Source: Argentina anserina
Taxonomy: Eukaryota > Streptophyta > Magnoliopsida > Rosales > Rosaceae
Reading direction: 5' to 3'
NCBI RefSeq assembly: GCF_933775445.1
Contig: NW_026089421.1
Location: 62,001 to 126,000, forward strand
Length of the DNA stretch: 64,000 nt
Below, one piece after another: positions 1-10,500 of the stretch (position 1 is the first letter of the stretch; the number at the start of each line of letters is the position of its first letter). Made by a program: the position numbers and the translations under genes. The notes under the pieces are model-generated. The model was given only the letters and a program-made list of their open reading frames with translations. It had not been told where the DNA came from and did not search any database.

Positions 1-125
1 AATTTTGCAAGTGTGGGAGTGTGTTTCTTTCAAACTGAGTATCTTTACATCGTTTGCGTATCTTTACTATTCCAATTGTGTATCTTTTCATTTCTCGTTT
101 GAGTATCTTTCTGTAAGGCTTTCTG
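1..125 (+). repeat. Partial unit at the left edge
   Basis: This is the 3' part of a 149-bp unit of the gagaattttg subtype, with one AB repeat, A' and a C carrying the extra T. About 24 bp of its leader lie outside the window. Confidence 0.9.
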
Positions 126-2125
126 ATGCGAGTTTCTATTGAATTTGAGAGTTTTGGAAGTGTGGGAGTGTGTTTCTTTCAAACTGAGTATCTTTACATC
201 GTTTGCGTATCTTTACTATTCCAATTGTGTATCTTTACATCGTTTGCGTATCTTTACTATTCCAATTGTGTATCTTTTCATTTCTCGTTTGAGTATCTTT
301 CTGTAAGGCTTCTGATGCGAGTTTCTATTGTATTTGAGAGTTTTGGAAGTGTGGGAGTGTGTTTCTTTCAAACTGAGTATCTTTACATCGTTTGCGTATC
401 TTTACTATTCCAATTATGTATCTTTACATCGTTTGCGTATCTTTACTATTCCAATTGTGTATCTTTTCATTTCTCGTTTGAGTATCTTTCTGTAAGGCTT
501 CTGATGCGAGTTTCTATTGTATTTGAGAGTTTTGCAAGTGTGGGAGTGTGTTTCTTTCAAACTGAGTATCTTTACATCGTTTGCGTATCTTTACTATTCC
601 AATTGTGTATCTTTACATCGTTTGCGTATCTTTACTATTCCAATTGTGTATCTTTTCATTTCTCGTTTGAGTATCTTTCTGTAAGGCTTTCTGATGCGAG
701 TTTCTATTGAATTTGAGAGTTTTGCAAGTGTGGGAGTGTGTTTCTTTCAAACTGAGTATCTTTACATCGTTTGCTTATCTTTACTATTCCAATTGTGTAT
801 CTTTACATCGTTTGCGTATCTTTACTATTCCAATTGTGTATCTTTTCATTTCTCGTTTGAGTATCTTTCTGTAAGGCTTCTGATGCGAGTTTCTATTGTA
901 TTTGAGAGTTTTGCAAGTGTGGGAGTGTGTTTCTTTCAAACTGAGTATCTTTACATCGTTTGCGTATCTTTACTATTCCAATTGTGTATCTTTACATCGT
1001 TTGCGTATCTTTACTATTCCAATTGTGTATCTTTTCATTTCTCGTTTGAGTATCTTTCTGTAAGGCTTCTGATGCGAGTTTCTATTGTATTTGAGAGTTT
1101 TGCAAGTGTGGGACTGTGTTTCTTTCAAACTGAGTATCTTTACATCGTTTGCGTATCTTTACTATTCCAATTGTGTATCTTTTCATTTCTCGCTTGAGTA
1201 TCTTTCTGTAAGGCTTTCTGATGCGAGTTTCTATTGTATTTGAGAATTTTGCAAGTGTGGGAGTGTGTTTCTTTCAAACTGAGTATCTTTACATCGTTTG
1301 CGTATCTTTACTATTCCAATTTTGTATCTTTACATCGTTTGCGTATCTTTACTATTCCAATTGTGTATCTTTTCATTTCTCGTTTGAGTATCTTTCTGTA
1401 AGGCTTCTGATGCGAGTTTCTATTGTATTTGAGAGTTTTGGAAGTGTGGGAGTGTGTTTCTTTCAAACTGAGTATCTTTACATCGTTTGCGTATCTTTAC
1501 TATTCCAATTATGTATCTTTACATCGTTTGCGTATCTTTACTATTCCAATTGTGTATCTTTTCATTTCTCGTTTGAGTATCTTTCTGTAAGGCTTCTGAT
1601 GCGAGTTTCTATTGTATTTGAGAGTTTTGCAAGTGTGGGAGTGTGTTTCTTTCAAACTGAGTATCTTTACATCGTTTGCGTATCTTTACTATTCCAATTG
1701 TGTATCTTTACATCGTTTGCGTATCTTTACTATTCCAATTGTGTATCTTTTCATTTCTCGTTTGGGTATCTTTCTGTAAGGCTTCTGATACGAGTTTCTA
1801 TTGTATTTGAGAGTTTTGCAAGTGTGGGAGTGTGTTTCTTTCAAACCGAGTATCTTTACATCGTTTGCGTATCTTTACTATTCCAATTGTGTATCTTTAC
1901 ATTGTTTGCTTATCTTTACTATTCCAATTGTGTATCTTTTCATTTCTCGTTTGAGTATCTTTCTGTAAGGGTTCTGATGCGAGTGTCTATTGTATTTGAG
2001 AGTTTTGCAAGTGTGGGAGTGTGTTTCTTTCAAACTGATTATCTTTACATCGTTTGCGTATCTTTACTATTCCAATTGTGTATCTTTTCATTTCTCGTTT
2101 GAGTATCTTTCTGTAAGGCTTTCTG
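126..2125 (+). repeat. Rearranged start of the 1,433-bp HOR domain
   Basis: There are eleven units, starting at 126, 315, 504, 694, 883, 1072, 1221, 1410, 1599, 1788 and 1977. The first five match the first five units of the 1,433-bp HOR, including the ttttggaag variants in 126 and 315 and aattat in 315. The sixth unit is a 149-bp ggactgtg unit instead of a 189-bp one. The last three (1599-2125) form a 527-bp cassette with gggtatc, gatacgag, caaaccgag, ttgcttatc, gggttctg, gagtgtct and actgattatc. Apart from isolated single-base coincidences, this marker set is next seen near 40.1 kb. Confidence 0.85.
504..693 (+). repeat. Reference 190-bp unit (189 class plus one T)
   Basis: This is a 189-type unit whose C subunit ends ctttctg instead of cttctg. 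The extra T shifts the open frame and creates TGA at the start of the following leader. Units with this ending are almost always followed by a leader carrying either tattgaattt or gagaatttt, so the insertion marks the register of the higher-order repeats. Confidence 0.93.
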
Positions 2126-2944
2126 ATGCGAGTTTCTATTGAATTTGAGAGTTTTGGAAGTGTGGGAGTGTGTTTCTTTCAAACTGAGTATCTTTACATC
2201 GTTTGCGTATCTTTACTATTCCAATTGTGTATCTTTACATCGTTTGCGTATCTTTACTATTCCAATTGTGTATCTTTTCATTTCTCGTTTGAGTATCTTT
2301 CTGTAAGGCTTCTGATGCGAGTTTCTATTGTATTTGAGAGTTTTGGAAGTGTGGGAGTGTGTTTCTTTCAAACTGAGTATCTTTACATCGTTTGCGTATC
2401 TTTACTATTCCAATTATGTATCTTTACATCGTTTGCGTATCTTTACTATTCCAATTGTGTATCTTTTCATTTCTCGTTTGAGTATCTTTCTGTAAGGCTT
2501 CTGATGCGAGTTTCTATTGTATTTGAGAGTTTTGCAAGTGTGGGAGTGTGTTTCTTTCAAACTGAGTATCTTTACATCGTTTGCGTATCTTTACTATTCC
2601 AATTGTGTATCTTTACATCCTTTGCGTATCTTTACTATTCCAATTGTGTATCTTTTCATTTCTCGTTTGAGTATCTTTCTGTAAGGCTTTCTGATGCGAG
2701 TTTCTATTGAATTTGAGAGTTTTGCAAGTGTGGGAGTGTGTTTCTTTCAAACTGAGTATCTTTACATCGTTTGCGTATCTTTACTATTCCAATTGTGTAT
2801 CTTTACATCGTTTGCGTATCTTTACTATTCCAATTGTGTATCTTTTCATTTCTCGTTTGAGTATCTTTCTGTAAGGCTTCTGATGCGAGTTTCTATTGTA
2901 TTTGAGAGTTTTGCAAGTGTGGGAGTGTGTTTCTTTCAAACTGA

Positions 2945-3026
2945 GTATCTTTACATCGTTTGCGTATCTTTACTATTCCAATTGTGTATCTTTACATCGT
3001 TTGCGTATCTTTACTATTCCAATTGT
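2945..3026 (+). repeat. Two tandem 41-bp AB subrepeats inside one unit
   Basis: A is the 19-mer gtatctttacatcgtttgc. B is a 22-mer that begins gtatctttactattcc and ends in aattgt. The AB pair (41 bp) occurs once in 148-bp units, twice in 189-bp units and three times in 230-bp units, so it is the element whose gain or loss sets unit length. CAATTG spans most B-to-next-subunit regions. Frequent variants are A with cattg instead of catcg, and B ending aattat instead of aattgt. Confidence 0.95.
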
Positions 3027-3071
3027 GTATCTTTTCATTTCTCGTTTGAGTATCTTTCTGTAAGGCTTCTG
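3027..3071 (+). repeat. A'C segment: diverged AB pair closing each unit
   Basis: A' is gtatcttt followed by tcatttctcgtttga (23 bp). It aligns to the 19-bp A with a single 4-bp insert (ttct) between cat and cgtttg, plus two substitutions. C is 22 bp, the same length as B, and shares the gtatcttt head, then reads ctgtaaggcttctg. The 45-bp A'C therefore looks like an old, diverged AB copy. C has a common one-base insertion (ctttctg instead of cttctg) that separates 148 from 149 bp and 189 from 190 bp. Confidence 0.8.
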
Positions 3072-3558
3072 ATGCGAGTTTCTATTGTATTTGAGAGTTT
3101 TGCAAGTGTGGGAGTGTGTTTCTTTCAAACTGAGTATCTTTACATCGTTTGCGTATCTTTACTATTCCAATTGTGTATCTTTACATTGTTTGCGTATCTT
3201 TACTATTCCAATTGTGTATCTTTTCATTTCTCGTTTGAGTATCTTTCTGTAAGGCTTCTGATGCGAGTTTCTATTGTATTTGAGAGTTTTGCAAGTGTGG
3301 GACTGTGTTTCTTTCAAACTGAGTATCTTTACATCGTTTGCGTATCTTTACTATTCCAATTGTGTATCTTTTCATTTCTCGTTTGAGTATCTTTCTGTAA
3401 GGCTTTCTGATGCGAGTTTCTATTGTATTTGAGAATTTTGCAAGTGTGGGAGTGTGTTTCTTTCAAACTGAGTATCTTTACATCGTTTGCGTATCTTTAC
3501 TATTCCAATTGTGTATCTTTTCATTTCTCGTTTGAGTATCTTTCTGTAAGGCTTTCTG

Positions 3559-4991
3559 ATGCGAGTTTCTATTGAATTTGAGAGTTTTGGAAGTGTGGGA
3601 GTGTGTTTCTTTCAAACTGAGTATCTTTACATCGTTTGCGTATCTTTACTATTCCAATTGTGTATCTTTACATCGTTTGCGTATCTTTACTATTCCAATT
3701 GTGTATCTTTTCATTTCTCGTTTGAGTATCTTTCTGTAAGGCTTCTGATGCGAGTTTCTATTGTATTTGAGAGTTTTGGAAGTGTGGGAGTGTGTTTCTT
3801 TCAAACTGAGTATCTTTACATCGTTTGCGTATCTTTACTATTCCAATTATGTATCTTTACATCGTTTGCGTATCTTTACTATTCCAATTGTGTATCTTTT
3901 CATTTCTCGTTTGAGTATCTTTCTGTAAGGCTTCTGATGCGAGTTTCTATTGTATTTGAGAGTTTTGCAAGTGTGGGAGTGTGTTTCTTTCAAACTGAGT
4001 ATCTTTACATCGTTTGCGTATCTTTACTATTCCAATTGTGTATCTTTACATCCTTTGCGTATCTTTACTATTCCAATTGTGTATCTTTTCATTTCTCGTT
4101 TGAGTATCTTTCTGTAAGGCTTTCTGATGCGAGTTTCTATTGAATTTGAGAGTTTTGCAAGTGTGGGAGTGTGTTTCTTTCAAACTGAGTATCTTTACAT
4201 CGTTTGCGTATCTTTACTATTCCAATTGTGTATCTTTACATCGTTTGCGTATCTTTACTATTCCAATTGTGTATCTTTTCATTTCTCGTTTGAGTATCTT
4301 TCTGTAAGGCTTCTGATGCGAGTTTCTATTGTATTTGAGAGTTTTGCAAGTGTGGGAGTGTGTTTCTTTCAAACTGAGTATCTTTACATCGTTTGCGTAT
4401 CTTTACTATTCCAATTGTGTATCTTTACATCGTTTGCGTATCTTTACTATTCCAATTGTGTATCTTTTCATTTCTCGTTTGAGTATCTTTCTGTAAGGCT
4501 TCTGATGCGAGTTTCTATTGTATTTGAGAGTTTTGCAAGTGTGGGAGTGTGTTTCTTTCAAACTGAGTATCTTTACATCGTTTGCGTATCTTTACTATTC
4601 CAATTGTGTATCTTTACATTGTTTGCGTATCTTTACTATTCCAATTGTGTATCTTTTCATTTCTCGTTTGAGTATCTTTCTGTAAGGCTTCTGATGCGAG
4701 TTTCTATTGTATTTGAGAGTTTTGCAAGTGTGGGACTGTGTTTCTTTCAAACTGAGTATCTTTACATCGTTTGCGTATCTTTACTATTCCAATTGTGTAT
4801 CTTTTCATTTCTCGTTTGAGTATCTTTCTGTAAGGCTTTCTGATGCGAGTTTCTATTGTATTTGAGAATTTTGCAAGTGTGGGAGTGTGTTTCTTTCAAA
4901 CTGAGTATCTTTACATCGTTTGCGTATCTTTACTATTCCAATTGTGTATCTTTTCATTTCTCGTTTGAGTATCTTTCTGTAAGGCTTTCTG
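3559..4991 (+). repeat. 1,433-bp HOR, copy 2
   Basis: This has the same unit order and length as the preceding copy. Translated in the open frame the two copies are the same throughout. It carries the same catcc variant, at 4053, exactly 1,433 bp from 2620. Confidence 0.92.
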
Positions 4992-6275
4992 ATGCGAGTT
5001 TCTATTGAATTTGAGAGTTTTGGAAGTGTGGGAGTGTGTTTCTTTCAAACTGAGTATCTTTACATCGTTTGCGTATCTTTACTATTCCAATTGTGTATCT
5101 TTACATCGTTTGCGTATCTTTACTATTCCAATTGTGTATCTTTTCATTTCTCGTTTGAGTATCTTTCTGTAAGGCTTCTGATGCGAGTTTCTATTGTATT
5201 TGAGAGTTTTGGAAGTGTGGGAGTGTGTTTCTTTCAAACTGAGTATCTTTACATCGTTTGCGTATCTTTACTATTCCAATTATGTATCTTTACATCGTTT
5301 GCGTATCTTTACTATTCCAATTGTGTATCTTTTCATTTCTCGTTTGAGTATCTTTCTGTAAGGCTTCTGATGCGAGTTTCTATTGTATTTGAGAGTTTTG
5401 CAAGTGTGGGAGTGTGTTTCTTTCAAACTGAGTATCTTTACATCGTTTGCGTATCTTTACTATTCCAATTGTGTATCTTTACATCGTTTGCGTATCTTTA
5501 CTATTCCAATTGTGTATCTTTTCATTTCTCGTTTGAGTATCTTTCTGTAAGGCTTTCTGATGCGAGTTTCTATTGAATTTGAGAGTTTTGCAAGTGTGGG
5601 AGTGTGTTTCTTTCAAACTGAGTATCTTTACATCGTTTGCGTATCTTTACTATTCCAATTGTGTATCTTTACATCGTTTGCGTATCTTTACTATTCCAAT
5701 TGTGTATCTTTTCATTTCTCGTTTGAGTATCTTTCTGTAAGGCTTCTGATGCGAGTTTCTATTGTATTTGAGAGTTTTGCAAGTGTGGGAGTGTGTTTCT
5801 TTCAAACTGAGTATCTTTACATCGTTTGCGTATCTTTACTATTCCAATTGTGTATCTTTACATCGTTTGCGTATCTTTACTATTCCAATTGTGTATCTTT
5901 TCATTTCTCGTTTGAGTATCTTTCTGTAAGGCTTCTGATGCGAGTTTCTATTGTATTTGAGAGTTTTGCAAGTGTGGGAGTGTGTTTCTTTCAAACTGAG
6001 TATCTTTACATCGTTTGCGTATCTTTACTATTCCAATTGTGTATCTTTACATTGTTTGCGTATCTTTACTATTCCAATTGTGTATCTTTTCATTTCTCGT
6101 TTGAGTATCTTTCTGTAACGCTTCTGATGCGAGTTTCTATTGTATTTGAGAGTTTTGCAAGTGTGGGACTGTGTTTCTTTCAAACTGAGTATCTTTACAT
6201 CGTTTGCGTATCTTTACTATTCCAATTGTGTATCTTTTCATTTCTCGTTTGAGTATCTTTCTGTAAGGCTTTCTG
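4992..6275 (+). repeat. 1,433-bp HOR, copy 3 (last unit replaced)
   Basis: Seven of the eight units are present (1,284 bp). Position 5486 has the common G instead of the copy 1/2 C, and 6119 has a private C (gtaacg). The eighth unit, starting at 6276, is a 189-bp gagaatttt unit instead of the 149-bp form, so the periodicity breaks at about 6.3-6.5 kb. Confidence 0.9.
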
Positions 6276-7545
6276 ATGCGAGTTTCTATTGTATTTGAGA
6301 ATTTTGCAAGTGTGGGAGTGTGTTTCTTTCAAACTGAGTATCTTTACATCGTTTGCGTATCTTTACTATTCCTATTGTGTATCTTTACATCGTTTGCGTA
6401 TCTTTACTATTCCAATTGTGTATCTTTTCATTTCTCGTTTGAGTATCTTTCTGTAAGGCTTCTGATGCGAGTTTCTATTGTATTTGAGAGTTTTGCAAGT
6501 GTGGGAGTGTGTTTCTTTCAAACTGAGTATCTTTACATCGTTTGCGTATCTTTACTATTCCAATTGTGTATCTTTTCATTTCTCGTTTGAGTATCTTTCT
6601 GTAAGGCTTCTGATGCGAGTTTCTATTGTATTTGAGAGTTTTGCAAGTGTGGGACTGTGTTTCTTTCAAACTGAGTATCTTTACATCGTTTGCGTATCTT
6701 TACTATTCCAATTGTGTATCTTTTCATTTCTCGTTTGAGTATCTTTCTGTAAGGCTTTCTGATGCGAGTTTCTATTGTATTTGAGAATTTTACAAGTGTG
6801 GGAGTGTGTTTCTTTCAAACTGAGTATCTTTACATCGTTTGCGTATCTTTACTATTCCAATTGTGTATCTTTTCATTTCTCGTTTGAGTATCTTTCTGTA
6901 AGGCTTTCTGATGCGAGTTTCTATTGTATTTGAGAATTTTACAAGTGTGGGAGTGTGTTTCTTTCAAACTGAGTATCTTTACATCGTTTGCGTATCTTTA
7001 CTATTCCAATTGTGTATCTTTTCATTTCTCGTTTGAGTATCTTTCTGTAAGGCTTTCTGATGCGAGTTTCTATTGTATTTGAGAATTTTGCAAGTGTGGG
7101 AGTGTGTTTCTTTCAAACTGAGTATCTTTACATCGTTTGCGTATCTTTACTATTCTAATTATGTATCTTTACATCGTTTGCGTATCTTTACTATTCGAAT
7201 TGTGTATCTTTTCATTTCTCGTTTGAGTATCTTTCTGTAAGGCTTCTGATGCGAGTTTCTATTGTATTTGAGAGTTTTGCAAGTGTGGGACTGTGTTTCT
7301 TTCAAACTGAGTATCTTTACATCGTTTGCGTATCTTTACTATTCCAATTGTGTATCTTTTCATTTCTCGTTTGAGTATCTTTCTGTAAGGCTTTCTGATG
7401 CGAGTTTCTATTGAATTTGAGAGTTTTGCAAGTGTGGGACTGTGTTTCTTTCAAACTGAGTATCTTTACATCGTTTGCGTATCTTTACTATTCCAATTGT
7501 GTATCTTTTCATTTCTCGTTTGAGTATCTTTCTGTAAGGCTTCTG
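6276..7545 (+). repeat. Short-unit-rich insertion between HOR copies
   Basis: Units start at 6276, 6465, 6613, 6762, 6911, 7060, 7249 and 7398, with lengths 189, 148, 149, 149, 149, 189, 149 and 148. The leaders at 6762 and 6911 carry gagaattttac (tacaag for tgcaag). The unit at 7060 has tctaattatg and a TTCGAA site at 7194-7199. Both signatures are typical of the 25-33 kb domain, so this block is related to that one and not to its neighbours. Confidence 0.85.
6465..6612 (+). repeat. Reference 148-bp short unit (leader + AB + A'C)
   Basis: This is a short-class unit with a single AB repeat. It is exactly 41 bp shorter than the 189-bp class. With the extra T in C the same class is 149 bp, for example 1072-1220. 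Short units cluster at 6465-7545, 13.1-14.5 kb, 18.2-19.0 kb, 25-33 kb and 35-37 kb, and at the heads of the Y modules near 48.2, 54.9, 58.0 and 62.6 kb. Minus-strand open frames of 64 codons appear only where two short units are adjacent, so they come from the frame arithmetic. Confidence 0.95.
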
Positions 7546-10500
7546 ATGCGAGTTTCTATTGTATTTGAGAGTTTTGGAAGTGTGGGAGTGTGTTTCTTTC
7601 AAACTGAGTATCTTTACATCGTTTGCGTATCTTTACTATTCCAATTATGTATCTTTACATCGTTTGCGTATCTTTACTATTCCAATTGTGTATCTTTTCA
7701 TTTCTCGTTTGAGTATCTTTCTGTAAGGCTTCTGATGCGAGTTTCTATTGTATTTGAGAGTTTTGCAAGTGTGGGAGTGTGTTTCTTTCAAACTGAGTAT
7801 CTTTACATCGTTTGCGTATCTTTACTATTCCAATTGTGTATCTTTACATCGTTTGCGTATCTTTACTATTCCAATTGTGTATCTTTTCATTTCTCGTTTG
7901 AGTATCTTTCTGTAAGGCTTTCTGATGCGAGTTTCTATTGAATTTGAGAGTTTTGCAAGTGTGGGAGTGTGTTTCTTTCAAACTGAGTATCTTTACATCG
8001 TTTGCGTATCTTTACTATTCCAATTGTGTATCTTTACATCGTTTGCGTATCTTTACTATTCCAATTGTGTATCTTTTCATTTCTCGTTTGAGTATCTTTC
8101 TGTAAGGCTTCTGATGCGAGTTTCTATTGTATTTGAGAGTTTTGCAAGTGTGGGAGTGTGTTTCTTTCAAACTGAGTATCTTTACATCGTTTGCGTATCT
8201 TTACTATTCCAATTGTGTATCTTTACATCGTTTGCGTATCTTTACTATTCCAATTGTGTATCTTTTCATTTCTCGTTTGAGTATCTTTCTGTAAGGCTTC
8301 TGATGCGAGTTTCTATTGTATTTGAGAGTTTTGCAAGTGTGGGAGTGTGTTTCTTTCAAACTGAGTATCTTTACATCGTTTGCGTATCTTTACTATTCCA
8401 ATTGTGTATCTTTACATTGTTTGCGTATCTTTACTATTCCAATTGTGTATCTTTTCATTTCTCGTTTGAGTATCTTTCTGTAAGGCTTCGGATGCGAGTT
8501 TCTATTGTATTTGAGAGTTTTGCAAGTGTGGGACTGTGTTTCTTTCAAACTGAGTATCTTTACATCGTTTGCGTATCTTTACTATTCCAATTGTGTATCT
8601 TTTCATTTCTCGTTTGAGTATCTTTCTGTAAGGCTTTCTGATGCGAGTTTCTATTGTATTTGAGAATTTTGCAAGTGTGGGAGTGTGTTTCTTTCAAACT
8701 GAGTATCTTTACATCGTTTGCGTATCTTTACTATTCCAATTGTGTATCTTTTCATTTCTCGTTTGAGTATCTTTCTGTAAGGCTTTCTGATGCGAGTTTC
8801 TATTGAATTTGAGAGTTTTGCAAGTGTGGGAGTGTGTTTCTTTCAAACTGAGTATCTTTACATCGTTTGCGTATCTTTACTATTCCAATTGTGTATCTTT
8901 ACATCGTTTGCGTATCTTTACTATTCCAATTGTGTATCTTTTCATTTCTCGTTTGAGTATCTTTCTGTAAGGCTTCTGATGCGAGTTTCTATTGTATTTG
9001 AGAGTTTTGCAAGTGTGGGAGTGTGTTTCTTTTAAACTGAGTATCTTTACATCGTTTGCGTATCTTTACTATTCCAATTGTGTATCTTTACATCGTTTGC
9101 GTATCTTTACTATTCCAATTGTGTATCTTTTCATTTCTCGTTTGAGTATCTTTCTGTAAGGCTTCTGATGCGAGTTTCTATTGAATTTGAGAGTTTTGCA
9201 AGTGTGGGAGTGTGTTTCTTTCAAACTGAGTATCTTTACATCGTTTGCGTATCTTTACTATTCTAATTATGTATCTTTACATCGTTTGCGTATCTTTACT
9301 ATTCGAATTGTGTATCTTTTCATTTCTCGTTTGAGTATCTTTCTGTAAGGCTTCTGATGCGAGTTTCTATTGTATTTGAGAGTTTTGCAAGTGTGGGACT
9401 GTGTTTCTTTCAAACTGAGTATCTTTACATCGTTTGCGTATCTTTACTATTCCAATTGTGTATCTTTTCATTTCTCGTTTGAGTATCTTTCTGTAAGGCT
9501 TTCTGATGCGAGTTTCTATTGAATTTGAGAGTTTTGCAAGTGTGGGAGTGTGTTTCTTTCAAACTGAGTATCTTTACATCGTTTGCGTATCTTTACTATT
9601 CCAATTGTGTATCTTTACATCGTTTGCGTATCTTTACTATTCCAATTGTGTATCTTTTCATTTCTCGTTTGAGTATCTTTCTGTAAGGCTTCTGATGCGA
9701 GTTTCTATTGTATTTGAGAGTTTTGCAAGTGTGGGAGTGTGTTTCTTTCAAACTGAGTATCTTTACATCGTTTGCGTATCTTTACTATTCCAATTATGTA
9801 TCTTTACATCGTTTGCGTATCTTTACTATTCCAATTGTGTATCTTTTCATTTCTCGCTTGAGTATCTTTCTGTAAGGCTTTCTGATGCGAGTTTCTATTG
9901 TATTTGAGAATTTTGCAAGTGTGGGAGTGTGTTTCTTTCAAACTGAGTATCTTTACATCGTTTGCGTATCTTTACTATTCCAATTGTGTATCTTTACATC
10001 GTTTGCGTATCTTTACTATTCCAATTGTGTATCTTTTCATTTCTCGTTTGAGTATCTTTCTGTAAGGCTTCTGATGCGAGTTTCTATTGTATTTGAGAGT
10101 TTTGGAAGTGTGGGAGTGTGTTTCTTTCAAACTGAGTATCTTTACATCGTTTGCGTATCTTTACTATTCCAATTATGTATCTTTACATCGTTTGCGTATC
10201 TTTACTATTCCAATTGTGTATCTTTTCATTTCTCGTTTGAGTATCTTTCTGTAAGGCTTATGATGCGAGTTTCTATTGTATTTGAGAGTTTTGCAAGTGT
10301 GGGAGTGTGTTTCTTTCAAACTGAGTATCTTTACATCGTTTGCGTATCTTTACTATTCCAATTGTGTATCTTTACATCGTTTGCGTATCTTTACTATTCC
10401 AATTGTGTATCTTTTCATTTCTCGTTTGAGTATCTTTCTGTAAGGCTTTCTGATGCGAGTTTCTATTGAATTTGAGAGTTTTGCAAGTGTGGGAGTGTGT

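Larger units (their letters stand above)
2883..3071 (+). repeat. Reference 189-bp unit (leader + AB + AB + A'C)
   Basis: This is a representative copy of the commonest length class. It consists of a 62-bp leader (2883-2944), two AB repeats of 41 bp (2945-2985 and 2986-3026), then A' (23 bp, 3027-3049) and C (22 bp, 3050-3071). gtatcttt starts at 2945, 2964, 2986, 3005, 3027 and 3050, giving spacings of 19, 22, 19, 22 and 23 bp. By hand count the + strand has 89 T, 35 A, 35 G and 30 C. Because 189 is 63 codons and one frame lacks stops, runs of this class create long false open frames. The start point is a convention; any phase of the repeat is equally valid. Confidence 0.95.
2126..3558 (+). 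repeat. 1,433-bp HOR, copy 1
   Basis: There are eight units of 189, 189, 190, 189, 189, 189, 149 and 149 bp, starting at 2126, 2315, 2504, 2694, 2883, 3072, 3261 and 3410. Markers are ttttggaag in units 1 and 2, aattat in unit 2, tattgaattt in units 1 and 4, cattg in unit 6, ggactgtg in unit 7 and gagaatttt in unit 8. A C at 2620 (catcc for catcg) is shared with copy 2 but not copy 3. Confidence 0.92.

Noticed and set aside
126..2102. Plus-strand open frames encoding 63-residue repeats (here and throughout the window)
   Set aside because: The same frame is broken every time a 148-, 149-, 190-, 211- or 230-bp unit occurs, stops appear in many copies (for example tttaaactga near 9031 and 11601, aaacatag at 38065), and substitutions show no bias to spare the protein. 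The frames follow from 189 being divisible by 3.
2980..2990. CAATTG palindromes and gtatcttt motifs as promoter or operator sites
   Set aside because: They occur hundreds of times as fixed parts of the repeat, with no associated gene, so there is no basis for a regulatory call.
6475..6669. Minus-strand 64-codon open frames with a basic Lys/Arg-rich product
   Set aside because: They recur only across junctions of two adjacent short units, always with the same sequence, and have no independent start context. They are shadows of the repeat.
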